Source of the DNA: an uncultured Alphaproteobacteria bacterium
GTDB lineage: Bacteria > Pseudomonadota > Alphaproteobacteria > Bin95
NCBI GenBank assembly: GCA_937891825.1
Contig: CALAHN010000068.1
Coordinates: 1-64,000 of the forward strand
Length of the DNA stretch: 64,000 nucleotides
Direction: 5' to 3'
Position numbers and translations under genes: made by a program. A model generated the notes under the pieces. That model saw only the letters and a program-made list of their open reading frames with translations. It did no database searches and was not told the origin of the DNA. Below, piece after piece: positions 36,401 to 44,083 of this stretch (its first letter is position 1; each line of letters begins with the position of its first letter).

Positions 36401-37912
36401 GTCAGCGAGCACATTGCCCGTGACGACCGTATCCTCGTCGGCGCGGAAAACATCGTTCAGGGCGACCGGCGCATCGTTCAAGCCGCGCACGCGGATGATC
36501 GCCGCCTGGGAAACCGTCCCGCCATTGCCGTCGCTGACGTCATAGACATAGCGCAGCACTTCCGTGGCGCCGGCGGCCAAGCTGTCATAGGCGCCTGGGT
36601 CGATCCTGAGGGTCGCCCCCTCAATGCTCACGCCCTTGTCGTCGCCAGCGATCTGGCGGAGATCCGAAACCGCGAGCGTATCGCCTTCGATATCCGCGGC
36701 GCCGGCCAGGAGGTCCAAGACGAACGGCGCATCGTCCTCGAACGGCGCGGCGCGCACGACATCGGCCACGGTCGGCGCATCGTTCACGGCATTGACCGTG
36801 ATCGTCACCGTGCCCGTGTCGGTTCCGCCCTGCCCGTCCAGAAGCCTGTAGACGAAGCTGTCGGTCCCGTTGAAATTGGCGTCGGGCGTGTAGCTGAACG
36901 TCCCGTCCGTGTTCAGGACAAGCGAACCGTTTGCGACGTTTGTCACCGGAGTCGCGGCGACCGACAGCGCGTCGCCATCGCCGTCGCTATCGGCGCCCGA
37001 GCCGTTGTCAGCGAGCACATCGCCCGTAATGGCGCTATCCTCATTGCCGGATACCGCATCGTCCGCAGCGACCGGCGCATCGTTCACGGCATTGACGACG
37101 ATGTCGAGCGTCAATCTGGCGGCGGTCGAATTGCCCGCCCCCGTGCCGCCGCCGTCCGAGGCTTCGATCGTCAGCCGGTCGGCGCCGATGAAGCCGGGAT
37201 CGGGGCGATAGGTCAGCGTCGCGAGCGCGGCGTTGAGGTCGGCGAGCGTGCCCGCGAGCTTCACCGCGCCCGTGCCCAAGGCGCCGCCGACGACCGTGAC
37301 GCCGGCGATCGCGTCGACGTCGACGCTGCCCGAACTGGCCTCGAGCGAAAGGTTCATCACCGTCGCGCCCACATCGACATCGGCCAGTTTGAGGCCGAAC
37401 ACGTCGAGGCTGCCGTTCTCAAGCACGTCGGCAGGGTTCGCGGGGCCGCTGCGCGGCGTAACGACGCCGAAAGACGTCAAATCGGGGCCGCCCGCGGCGT
37501 TCTTGAAGGTCTGGTCCGCGGCGTCAAACCGGTAGGCCGCGACGATCGACCGATCCGCAAGATCGACGGCGCCGTCCGCCAAAGCTGCCGCTTCCGCCTC
37601 GTCAAAGGCGCGGCCGAAGAGGTTGACGTCGCCGATTGCGCCGATCAGGCTCTGTCGGGCATCGAAGCCGCCGCCGGCCCTATCCTGATCCTGTCCAAGT
37701 ACGACAGCCCCTGATCCGCCGAGGGCCTGGCCGGGCGAGGCGACGCCGTCCAGAACCTTGACGCCATCCAGAAAGCCCTTAACCGCGCCCGTCGCGCTAT
37801 CCCAGGTGACGGCGACGTGGTGGGGCGCCAGATCGTTGATCGTCGTCGAACCGGACATAACGATCGCGCCATTGATCTGGACGCCAAGCTGCGCGCCCTG
37901 GCTGAACACCAC
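33476..37912 (-). CDS. RTX adhesin, C-terminal part downstream of an amber codon
   Basis: This frame continues that of the upstream VWA gene (37961-39625) without shift; a single TAG codon at 37961-37963 separates them. Any internal start would be weak (GTG 37912), inside a LamG domain. It then carries a cadherin-like domain, eight cadherin/VCBS modules of about 100 residues (NDAPxxxD starts) and a C-terminal RTX block (GGAGDDLLFGNSGDD) with the T1SS-type tail LDADDFIF. Such proteins are Ca2+-binding surface adhesins secreted by type I systems, not encoded here. Without readthrough this part is untranslated or truncated, so it may be a nonsense pseudogene. Confidence 0.75.
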   Translation of the reverse strand: MVFSQGAQLGVQINGAIVMSGSTTINDLAPHHVAVTWDSATGAVKGFLDGVKVLDGVASPGQALGGSGAVVLGQDQDRAGGGFDARQSLIGAIGDVNLFGRAFDEAEAAALADGAVDLADRSIVAAYRFDAADQTFKNAAGGPDLTSFGVVTPRSGPANPADVLENGSLDVFGLKLADVDVGATVMNLSLEASSGSVDVDAIAGVTVVGGALGTGAVKLAGTLADLNAALATLTYRPDPGFIGADRLTIEASDGGGTGAGNSTAARLTLDIVVNAVNDAPVAADDAVSGNEDSAITGDVLADNGSGADSDGDGDALSVAATPVTNVANGSLVLNTDGTFSYTPDANFNGTDSFVYRLLDGQGGTDTGTVTITVNAVNDAPTVADVVRAAPFEDDAPFVLDLLAGAADIEGDTLAVSDLRQIAGDDKGVSIEGATLRIDPGAYDSLAAGATEVLRYVYDVSDGNGGTVSQAAIIRVRGLNDAPVALNDVFRADEDTVVTGNVLADNGVNPDRDVDGDALTVSTTLVTAPGRGVVVMAADGSFTYTPDANFNGTDRFVYTLDDGQGGTDTAAVRIILAAVNDAPTTAGFLRGSAFENGQPIVLDLLAGAADVDGDALRIENLTVTLGDDRGVAIQGGELTVDPTQYASLAAGETEVIRYDYTISDGDGGTVDQAAIIRVRGLNDAPVAREDRFFFSEDTVLQRSVLTNNGFGADFDPNGDALTVSVNPALAPVNGALTLRADGSFEYRPDANFVGVDRFDYVLSDGKGGTAIGTVRLTVRPVNDAPTAADDTFSVDENRVLVGDVLADNGAGPDTDIDGDALTVVVAPLVDVQNGVLALSGDGSFRYTPNPGFSGFDSFTYQVLDGQGGSDAGVVTITVNNTNDAPTAAGPVAVTALEDDASLVIDLLAGAQDTENDPLTVTGLTLLSGDDKGFVIDGQTLALDPSLYGGLKAGAAETVRYGYTISDGQGGTLAQTAAITIEGVNDAPLPAADSFVTDEAAAVSGNVLADNGGGLDSDPDGDALSVDVALAAAPGNGVVAIAADGSFTYTPDEGFAGVDSFDYRLLDGQGGSTVGRATVTVTESAERVVTNTATNDVIVGDGETTLVRYDEGSTGSIFADLRSGIIRGDSSVGTDRVAGIFEVRATPFNDFLIGASDPGFGAGTAAVGNITAALAQAGPGVQPPPVSLLPVFRSFEGGAGNDLIFGGEGFDRASYANSPAGVSVDLSQNIAFRDGYGNIDTLFGIEGVAGTPFADVLIGDDGRNFFQPGRGADVIDGAGGVDVLSYARLASSIEVNLKAGFALHASGARATLANLENVETGAGDDNLTGDNSDNDLSGGQGADRIAGLVGRDRLFGGAGDDLLFGNSGDDILNGGAGNDRLIGSFGADTLIGGAGRDQLTGGQDADIFVFSPGSGFDIVRDFAVGVDRIDLVGFGFASVATLLANAVAGPNRVDIAFADGDVARLLGVSADQLDADDFIF
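33685..33965 (-). repeat. RTX calcium-binding nonapeptide block
   Basis: Tandem copies of GGxGxDxLx on the minus strand, among them GGAGDDLLFGNSGDD, GGAGNDRLI and GGAGRDQLT. They form a parallel beta-roll that binds Ca2+ outside the cell. The block lies near the C-terminus of the adhesin, as expected for type I secretion. Isolated further repeats occur upstream near 34100 and 34320. Confidence 0.85.
34670..37085 (-). repeat. Eight cadherin/VCBS-like modules in two alternating types
   Basis: Tandem modules of about 100 residues, each beginning NDAP. Type A has a LADNG...DGDAL...FNGTDSF...LDGQGG pattern. Type B has a VLDLLAGA...GDDKG...ISDGDGGT pattern. The order from the N-terminal side is A B A B A A B A. 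Two more modules (B then A) lie at 38098-38712. These are Ca2+-dependent stalk domains of a large adhesin. Confidence 0.8.
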
Positions 37913-37960
37913 GAACGCATTGTCCTGATTGCTGACGGCGTAGGAGAAGAAGTCGTCGAA

Positions 37961-39625
37961 CTAGTTCGAGGCATCGAGTTCGACCGTCATATCGACAGTC
38001 AGCGCCTGACGCGGAAAATCGTTGAAATTCTCGCGGATGGCAAAATTCTGCGTCGCGCCGTCGAAACCGGCCATGGTCTGATGCAGGATAGTCGGCGCAT
38101 CGTTGATCGGCGCGACGGTCAGCGTCACCTGACCGACGCCAGTTCCGCCCTGTCCGTCCAGTACGGTATAGGCGAAGCCGTCGGTTCCGGCGAAATCGGC
38201 GCTCGGCGTATAGACGAACGAGCCGTCGGCGTTGAGCACGAGCACGCCATTGGCGACGTTCGACGCCGGCGTTGTCGAAATCGTCAGCGGATCGCCGTCG
38301 ATATCGCTGTCGGCGCCCGCGCCATTATCGGCAAGGACATTGCCGGTGATATCCGTGTCTTCCGTCCCGGATATGGCGTCATCGCGGGCCGTCGGCGCAT
38401 CGTTCGCGCCCGCAATCGAGATCGTCGCCGTCTGCTGCACCGTGCCGCCGTCGCCGTCGCTCACGACGTAGCTGAAGACCACCTGCTCCGATTGCCCGAC
38501 CGCCAGCGCGTTATAGGCGGACGGATCGACCGTCAGCGCATTCCCCTGGAGGACGATGCCGCTGCCGTCGCCGCTGGTCAGGACGAAGTCCGCGACCACG
38601 AGCGTGTCGCCTGCGTCCGCATCCGACGCGCCCAGCAGCAGATCGACCGCAAATGCCGCGGCGTTCTCCGTCGTCGCGGCGGTCACGGGGCCAGCGACGA
38701 CGGGCGCGGCGTTGCCGCCGATGACAGCTTGCGTTTCAACCAGCGTCACCCGGTCCGCCGTCGTTACGAGGTCGCCGTCCGTATCGAAGATGGCCGTGCT
38801 GACAAACGTGCTCGCGACGCCCTTGGTCAAGCCGGGCACGTCCTGCAGCGCCAGCGTGAAGCCGCCGCCGGAGCGGGTCAGGTCGTCCAATCCGGCGACC
38901 ACGATATCGTCGGCCCCATCGACGCGGAGCGCGAGCGAGAAATCAACCACTGCGAGGGCGAAGATTGGCGTCGCGCTCAAGGCGTCGCGGAGGTCCGACG
39001 TGCTTTGAACGATCTCAGCACCGCCGGTATTATCAAGTCCATTCAAGACGTTCAGGGAAATATTGAACCCGATTCCGAAAGCCGAAACCTGCGCCAGCGC
39101 CTTCACGTCAGCCGCTACATTTTGAAAGCCTGCATTAGCTCCCGCCGGCGATGGATTGCCATCCGACATGAATAATAGAAAATTCTCATCGTTCGGATCG
39201 ACCGAATTAAAAAATGCTCGTGCTATTTGAAGGGTTTGCAGAAAATTCGTACCGCCGCCTGTGAACGGCGCCAGCTGCGCGATGTTGTTGAGGACGCTGT
39301 CGTTCAGGTCAAACGCTTCTGTCGAATTTCCAGGAAATTGGGTGGCATTGCCCGCAAACCGGATGAGCTTGATCTGGACGCTGTTCTCAGCACCTTCGAA
39401 TTGCACACGTAACGCATTGATCGCATTCTGAATTGACGCAATCTGGATAGCATATTGCTGTGAGCCAAGACTGCCCGACGCATCGAATGCAAAAACGACA
39501 TTGACGTCGGACTGGTTCGAGCGGCCGAACGAGATATCGACCTCGAAGTCGGCCTTGTTTCCGTCCGCGACAGCATCGACGGTCAACGTCGCCGATTGTC
39601 CGCGATCGTTCGCAAACTGTGCCAT
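37961..39625 (-). CDS. VWA/cadherin-like adhesin N-terminal part (amber-terminated)
   Basis: A 554-residue open frame that ends at a TAG within a LamG-type domain, with the same frame continuing for another 1490 codons. No Sec signal is seen, fitting C-terminal type I secretion. The von Willebrand A domain lies at about residues 35-230 and has the metal-binding MIDAS motif DASGSLGS, then TGGGTNFLQ and FMSDGNPSPAG. Two cadherin-like modules follow. The LamG domain begins near residue 520 (FPRQALTVDMTVELDAS) and is cut. An upstream TTAA-N7-TTAA site suggests control by CtrA. Either the gene is inactivated or the amber is a sequencing error. Confidence 0.78.
   Translation of the reverse strand: MAQFANDRGQSATLTVDAVADGNKADFEVDISFGRSNQSDVNVVFAFDASGSLGSQQYAIQIASIQNAINALRVQFEGAENSVQIKLIRFAGNATQFPGNSTEAFDLNDSVLNNIAQLAPFTGGGTNFLQTLQIARAFFNSVDPNDENFLLFMSDGNPSPAGANAGFQNVAADVKALAQVSAFGIGFNISLNVLNGLDNTGGAEIVQSTSDLRDALSATPIFALAVVDFSLALRVDGADDIVVAGLDDLTRSGGGFTLALQDVPGLTKGVASTFVSTAIFDTDGDLVTTADRVTLVETQAVIGGNAAPVVAGPVTAATTENAAAFAVDLLLGASDADAGDTLVVADFVLTSGDGSGIVLQGNALTVDPSAYNALAVGQSEQVVFSYVVSDGDGGTVQQTATISIAGANDAPTARDDAISGTEDTDITGNVLADNGAGADSDIDGDPLTISTTPASNVANGVLVLNADGSFVYTPSADFAGTDGFAYTVLDGQGGTGVGQVTLTVAPINDAPTILHQTMAGFDGATQNFAIRENFNDFPRQALTVDMTVELDASN
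38098..38712 (-). repeat. Two cadherin/VCBS-like modules in the VWA part
   Basis: One type B module (NAAPVVAG..., DLLLGASDADAGD) followed by one type A module (NDAPTARDD..., NVLADNGAGADSD). They lie between the VWA domain and the LamG domain. Sequence resembles the eight-module block at 34670-37085. Confidence 0.8.
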
Positions 39626-39693
39626 CAGGAACCGCCAGAGGGGAACAGCAAGGGAAAGACCCGGACAGCCCCTAGTAAATATTGCGCCGCTTA

Positions 39694-39709
39694 TTAACTG
39701 CTTATTAAC
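39694..39709 (-). promoter_or_regulatory. CtrA-type site TTAA-N7-TTAA upstream of adhesin
   Basis: TTAACTGCTTATTAAC lies 69-84 bases upstream of the adhesin start at 39625, inside a tandem 11-base repeat (GCTTATTAACT twice, 39689-39710). Half-sites TTAA are exactly seven bases apart, the CtrA consensus spacing. Local base composition is AT-rich compared with its surroundings. CtrA commonly controls cell-surface and motility genes in Alphaproteobacteria. Confidence 0.5.
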
Positions 39710-39913
39710 TTCATTTTTCGGTCGAAAGCAACATTCGCATGCGGCTTAAACATCAGCGCAAGCGCAATTTTCGCGAAGTACCGACGGTTTGCGCATGCGT
39801 CGACGACGACCCGAAGCGCGGGCGACGCGCGGCCACGTGCATTTCAAACCGGCGCCGGATAGTCTGGATCGAGCCACGCATCGCGCATGGCGATCCAGGC
39901 GGAGGAACCGACG

Positions 39914-40102
39914 ATGCCGATCTGGCAGCGAATGCTTATCACCCTGGCGTTGATCGTCGCCGCGAGCTGGCTTGTCACACTGCTGCTGGAAGCCATGCTC
40001 GGGGTTCGGTTGCCGGCCTATATTGCAGGCGTCATCGGCGGCATTACCGGCGTCCCCGTCTGGGAGATCCTGCGCCGGGTGCAAGCGAAGCCGAAGCTGT
40101 AA
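39914..40102 (+). CDS. Small two-helix membrane protein
   Basis: A 62-residue hypothetical protein with two membrane helices, about residues 7-29 (LITLALIVAASWLVTLLLEAML) and 33-50 (LPAYIAGVIGGITGVPVWEIL), and a short basic C-tail. The chosen ATG at 39914 has a GGAGGAA ribosome-binding sequence eight bases upstream. It sits between the adhesin promoter region and the convergent CbpM gene. No family is recognised. Confidence 0.6.
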   Translation: MPIWQRMLITLALIVAASWLVTLLLEAMLGVRLPAYIAGVIGGITGVPVWEILRRVQAKPKL

Positions 40103-40133
40103 TCCGGAACCATGGCAGAGGCTGGGAGCAAGC

Positions 40134-40523
40134 TCAGCCGCCGCCGCTGATCCGACGTCCCAGTAGTTCCGCCGCATAGGCGCGCACGTCGTCCGGCCCC
40201 TTGCCATGGGCGGCGTCAAGCGCGGCATTCAGGCTTTCGAACTTCGCGACCTGCATGTGCAGCCTGTCGATCAGGTCGAGCATGATGCCAATGGACGGAT
40301 CCTCCACGCCCATATCGCTGCGGAGCGCGCGGATCAGGAGCAGCCTTGCGCCAAGCGTCGACCGCCTGGCGCCGGCGATCCGCGTCGCCTCGAGCCGAAG
40401 CCAGCCGCGCGCGGCCCATTCCCGCGCTTCGACCACCGATGCGGCGCCGGTCTCGGCGCACACAAGCGTCAGGAGATAGTCGCCCCCTTCGGCTGCGTCG
40501 CCGGTCGGATCGCCATTGCTCAT
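40134..40523 (-). CDS. cbpM: Chaperone modulator CbpM-like protein
   Basis: A 129-residue MerR-like helical protein. Its C-terminal half (LIRALRSDMGVEDPSIGIMLDLIDRLHMQ) has the CbpM signature, including the R-x-x-x-D-MGV-x-x-x-x-IGIMLDLIDRL pattern, and its N-terminal half (ETGAASVVEAREWAARGWL) matches the helix-turn-helix-like part. CbpM binds CbpA's J-domain and inhibits it. The start codon overlaps the stop of the downstream-read J-protein gene by four bases, giving a classic cbpA-cbpM operon (CbpA first). Confidence 0.8.
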   Translation of the reverse strand: MSNGDPTGDAAEGGDYLLTLVCAETGAASVVEAREWAARGWLRLEATRIAGARRSTLGARLLLIRALRSDMGVEDPSIGIMLDLIDRLHMQVAKFESLNAALDAAHGKGPDDVRAYAAELLGRRISGGG

Positions 40524-41443
40524 GTTGTGTCCTCCAACTTTGCCCGCGGGTTCTCGGGGCGACGCTTTGCCCAGGCCGCCAGGCAGGCTTTCAATTCATC
40601 GTCCGGCGCTTCCGGCGCGACGATGACCAAGCGCACGATCTGGTCGCCGCTGCCGCCGCCGCGCCTTGACGCGCCCTTGCCCGCAAGGCGCAAGCGCTGG
40701 CCCGCCTTGGCGCCGGCGGGCGCCTTCACGTCCACCGGGCCGTGCAAGGTCGGCGCGCGCACGGTTCCGCCGAGCACGGCCTCGGCGAAGGTGATCGGCA
40801 GGTCGAGCAGGATGTCATCGCCCTTGCGCTCAAAGTACGGATGGGCCGCGATATGCGCTTCGATAAAGAGGTCGCCCGGCGGTCCGCCGTCATACCCGGC
40901 CTCGCCCTTCCCCGTGAGCCGGATGAGTTCGCCTTCCTGCAGCCCCGGCGGCATGGTGACGTCCAGGCTCGCGCCGGTTGGAAGGCGCACCCGCCGGACG
41001 CCGCCGAGGCAGGCGACGCCGAACGGCACGGTGATCGTCATGACCTGATCGGCGCCTCTCGCCGGCCGGGGACGGCGCGGGCCGCCGCCGCCAGCGCCTT
41101 TGCCGAACATTTCCTTGAGGAAGTCCTGCAAGTCCGCCTCGCTGGCGAAGCCTTCCTGCGCCGCGAACCCTGCCCCTCGGCCAAACGGCGCCTCCGCCGC
41201 CATCGGCGCGCGCTCATGGCCGCTTGCGTCGATCTCGCCCCGATCGAACCGTGCGCGCTGCGCCGGATCGGAGAGGATGGCGTTGGCGTTGGCGGCTTCC
41301 TTGAATTGCCGTTCGGCTTCCGCGTCGCCGGGATTGAGGTCTGGGTGATGCTTCTTGGCGAGACGGCGATAGGCTTTGCGAATGGCGTCCGCCGTCGCTG
41401 TCTTCTCGACCCCCAGAACCGTATACGGATCACGTTCCGCCAT
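40520..41443 (-). CDS. cbpA: CbpA-like J-domain chaperone
   Basis: A 307-residue DnaJ-family co-chaperone. The J-domain (about residues 3-70) has YTVLGVEKTATADAIRKAYRRLAKKHHPDLNPG with the essential HPD. A Gly/Pro-rich linker (AGGGGPRRPRPARGA) is followed by the two beta-barrel peptide-binding domains (VMTITVPFGVACLGG, VDVKAPAGAKAGQRLRLAGKG). No zinc-finger CxxCxGxG repeats are present, so it is of the CbpA, not DnaJ, type. I choose ATG 41443, preceded by GGAGAAG. CbpM is adjacent downstream. Copy 3 of the palindromic repeat sits in its leader. Confidence 0.88.
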   Translation of the reverse strand: MAERDPYTVLGVEKTATADAIRKAYRRLAKKHHPDLNPGDAEAERQFKEAANANAILSDPAQRARFDRGEIDASGHERAPMAAEAPFGRGAGFAAQEGFASEADLQDFLKEMFGKGAGGGGPRRPRPARGADQVMTITVPFGVACLGGVRRVRLPTGASLDVTMPPGLQEGELIRLTGKGEAGYDGGPPGDLFIEAHIAAHPYFERKGDDILLDLPITFAEAVLGGTVRAPTLHGPVDVKAPAGAKAGQRLRLAGKGASRRGGGSGDQIVRLVIVAPEAPDDELKACLAAWAKRRPENPRAKLEDTT

Positions 41444-41462
41444 TGGCTTCTCCATTCAGCCC

Positions 41463-41560
41463 GCCGTTCCGTCCAGGCGGAGGCGCGGCCCAAGCGCCAG
41501 CTTCATGATAACGATCGAATTATCCGCTCTTAGGCATTTCCGCGCCGGAGGGATTTGATC
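41463..41560 (-). repeat. Composite extragenic palindrome, copy 3 (decayed)
   Basis: The inverted, decayed copy of the repeat at 111-210 and 25464-25564. Between 41513 and 41560 it keeps GATCGAATTATCCGCTCTTA and a closing TTTGATC, but the internal arm is altered, so the hairpin is weakened. The second palindrome is recognisable as a reverse-strand variant at 41463-41495. It lies beyond the stop codon of the GMC gene and upstream of cbpA. Confidence 0.5.
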
Positions 41561-41564
41561 TGGA

Positions 41565-43163
41565 TCAGCGCGCCGCGTCCGCCAGGATCATATCCGCGCC
41601 CTTTTCCGCGACCATCAGGACAGGCGCATTGATATTGCCGGATGGCATGGTCGGCATGACCGAGGCGTCGATCACCCGAAGGCCAGCGATGCCGCGCACT
41701 CGCAGGCGATCGTCCGTCACTGCCATGGGATCGGCGTCCGCGCCCATCTTGCAGGTGCCCATGACGTGATAGGTCGTGGCGCCCGTGCCGCGCGCGTAAT
41801 CCAGGAGGTCCGCATCCGACTGAATGTCGACGCCGGGGTAAAGCTCATGGGCCCGATACTTGTCGAACGCTGAAGCTTCGCCGACCTGACGCACGACGCG
41901 CATGCCGCCGAGGAGCGCCGCCTGATCGATCGGGTCCGACAGATAGTTCGGGCGGATCACTGGCGCCGTCGCCGCGTCCGGCGACTGGATGTGGATGGAG
42001 CCCTTGCTCTCCGGGCGGCATTGATAGACGCCGATGGTCATGCCGGGCTCGCGGTGGAAGGCCCGGGTGAAGGCGTCGAAGCTGCCATGCGCGAAGAAGA
42101 ACTGGCAGTCGGGCGTATCCAGTTCCGGCCGGCTGCGGACAAAGCCATGGCCGATGCCGGCGGTCCAGGTCAGGATGCCGCGCCGGGTCAGGGCGTATTT
42201 GATCGCTTCCTTGACGAGGCTGAGGCCGCGGGTCTGATCGTTCAGCGTGATATTCTGCTTCACCCGCCAGGCGAAGCGCGCGGCATAGTGATCCCGGTAG
42301 TTCTCCCCGACGCCCGGCAGCACATGCGCGCTCGCAATGCCATTGGCCTGCAGGACCCGCGGGTCGCCGATGCCGGAAAGCTCCAGAAGCTGCGGCGACT
42401 GCACGGCGCCGGCGGACAGGATGACTTCCCGGCCGGCCCGGGCTTCCCGCATTTCAGCGCCGACCTTGTAGGCGACGCCGACGGCGCGCTTGTCGCGCAG
42501 CAGCACGCGCTGCGCGAAGGCGCCGGTTTGGACCGTCAGGTTCTTGCGTCCGCGCGCCGGCTTCAGATAGGCATCGGCGGCGCTGAAGCGGCGCCCGTCC
42601 TTCATGGTCGTCTGATAATAGCCGAAGCCTTCCTGCTCGGCGCCGTTATAGTCGGGATTGGCCTTGTAGCCGGCTTCGACGCCGGCCTGGACGAAGGCGT
42701 CGACCAGTTCATGGCGCTCGACCATGTCCGCGACATGCAGCGGCCCATCGCCGCCGCGGAGCGCGTCGCCGCCGCGCTCGAAGGTTTCGGTCTTCTTGAA
42801 GTAGGGCACGACATCGTCATAGGACCAGCCGCGATTGCCGAGCTGGCTCCAGGTGTTGTAGTCGATCGGGTTGCCGCGCACATACAGCATGCCGTTGATC
42901 GAGGACGACCCGCCCAGCACCTTGCCGCGCGGGATCGGGACCCGCCGCCCCTTGGTCGAGGCCTCGCCTTCGGTTTCGAAGTTCCAGTTCAAGGTGGGAT
43001 GGTACATCAGCTTCTGGAAGCCGACCGGGATCTTGATCCAGAGGTTCTTGTCCTCGCCGCCGGCTTCCAGCAGCAGCACCGTGATTTTCGGATCGGCCGA
43101 CAAGCGATTGGCCAGAACGCAGCCAGCCGACCCGGCGCCGACGATGATGTAGTCGTATTCCAT
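41565..43163 (-). CDS. GMC-family FAD oxidoreductase (choline dehydrogenase-like)
   Basis: A 532-residue flavoprotein. The FAD-binding motif is at the N-terminus (DYIIVGAGSAGCVLANRLS), followed by GKVLGGSSSINGMLYVRGN, the GMC signature 1, and signature 2 GAVQSPQLLELSGIGDP. The active-site region reads YHVMGTCKMG with the catalytic His, and the C-terminus PSGNINAPVLMVAEKGAD. Substrates are alcohols such as choline or aliphatic alcohols; the choice cannot be read from sequence. I use the ATG at 43163, nine bases after GGGGAG. It is divergent from the crotonase gene. Confidence 0.9.
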   Translation of the reverse strand: MEYDYIIVGAGSAGCVLANRLSADPKITVLLLEAGGEDKNLWIKIPVGFQKLMYHPTLNWNFETEGEASTKGRRVPIPRGKVLGGSSSINGMLYVRGNPIDYNTWSQLGNRGWSYDDVVPYFKKTETFERGGDALRGGDGPLHVADMVERHELVDAFVQAGVEAGYKANPDYNGAEQEGFGYYQTTMKDGRRFSAADAYLKPARGRKNLTVQTGAFAQRVLLRDKRAVGVAYKVGAEMREARAGREVILSAGAVQSPQLLELSGIGDPRVLQANGIASAHVLPGVGENYRDHYAARFAWRVKQNITLNDQTRGLSLVKEAIKYALTRRGILTWTAGIGHGFVRSRPELDTPDCQFFFAHGSFDAFTRAFHREPGMTIGVYQCRPESKGSIHIQSPDAATAPVIRPNYLSDPIDQAALLGGMRVVRQVGEASAFDKYRAHELYPGVDIQSDADLLDYARGTGATTYHVMGTCKMGADADPMAVTDDRLRVRGIAGLRVIDASVMPTMPSGNINAPVLMVAEKGADMILADAAR

Positions 43164-43309
43164 AGCGCGCATCTCCCCATGCCAGGGGATCGACCTTACC
43201 GGATTTGATCGGCCGCGCCAGATGGCGCGCGGCCGCCGGGGGTTGGCGCTTCCGCCGTTCCCGTCGCAGACTGGCCTCCAACCGGAACACTTCCCGCAGG
43301 AGGACCGCC

Positions 43310-44083
43310 ATGGACGCCCAAGTCATCGAATGCGCGATCGCCGACCATATCGCCGTCGTCACCATCAACAATCCGCCCGTGAACGCCATGAGCCCGGCCT
43401 TCAAGGCCGGCATCCAGGAAACCTTCGACCGCCTGAGCGACCTGCCCGACGTGCGGGTCGCGGTCCTGACCGGCGCCGGTAAGATTTTCTGCGCCGGGGC
43501 GGACATCAAGGCGAGAGCTGGCATGGAGCCGCAGCCGGGCGACCATTGGAGCGGCAGCCGCTCCGCCCGCGAAACTTTTCACGCCATCATGGAATGCAAG
43601 AAGCCGGTGATCTGCGCCTTGAACGGCCCGGCCCTCGGCGCGGGCCTCGCGGTCGCGGCCTCCTGCGATATCCTGATCGCGTCCGAGCGCGGCTCGCTTG
43701 GCTTGCCGGAGATCAATGTCGGCCTGCTCGGCGGCGGGCGACATACGATGCGCCTGTTCGGCCATTCCCTGACCCGGCGCATGATGTTCACCGGCTACCG
43801 CGTGCCGGCGGACGAACTCTACCGTCTCGGCATCGTCGAGGCAGTTTATCCGGCCGATGAACTGATGCCCGCCGCCATGGCGATGGCCAGGGAGATCGCC
43901 GCCAAAAGCCCGATCGCCATGACCCTCGCCAAGCATGCCCTCAACACGATCGAGGACATGACGCTCCGGGATGGCTACCGCTTCGAGCAGGGCATGACCG
44001 GCGAACTTGGGAAATACGAGGATTCCAAGGAAGCCATGAAAGCGTTCGCTGAAAAGCGCGCGCCGGTCTTCAAAGGACGCTGA
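43310..44083 (+). CDS. Enoyl-CoA hydratase/isomerase family protein
   Basis: A 257-residue crotonase. The CoA-binding oxyanion motifs are CAGADIKAR (residues about 62-70) and GPALGAGLAVAASCD (about 107-121). The second catalytic Glu is retained in LGLPEINVG, but the position of the first (hydratase Glu144) is an Ala or Gly in ALGAGLAVA. It may therefore be a dehydratase, isomerase or hydrolase variant instead of a true hydratase. A GGAGGA ribosome-binding sequence precedes ATG 43310. The 3' end overlaps the convergent YihY gene by 14 bases. Confidence 0.88.
   Translation: MDAQVIECAIADHIAVVTINNPPVNAMSPAFKAGIQETFDRLSDLPDVRVAVLTGAGKIFCAGADIKARAGMEPQPGDHWSGSRSARETFHAIMECKKPVICALNGPALGAGLAVAASCDILIASERGSLGLPEINVGLLGGGRHTMRLFGHSLTRRMMFTGYRVPADELYRLGIVEAVYPADELMPAAMAMAREIAAKSPIAMTLAKHALNTIEDMTLRDGYRFEQGMTGELGKYEDSKEAMKAFAEKRAPVFKGR

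Noticed and set aside
34670-37085. Tandem repeats considered as a CRISPR array
   Set aside because: The units are about 300 bases, translate to cadherin-like modules, and have no short direct-repeat/spacer pattern.
37961-37963. Amber codon as pyrrolysine recoding in the adhesin
   Set aside because: Pyrrolysine is unknown in this kind of organism and this protein class; a mutation or sequencing error is simpler.
41555-41568. FNR-like TTGATCTGGATCAG upstream of cbpA
   Set aside because: It overlaps the GMC stop codon and the palindromic repeat, is about 115 bases from the start, and has one mismatch. GATC ends of the repeat explain it.
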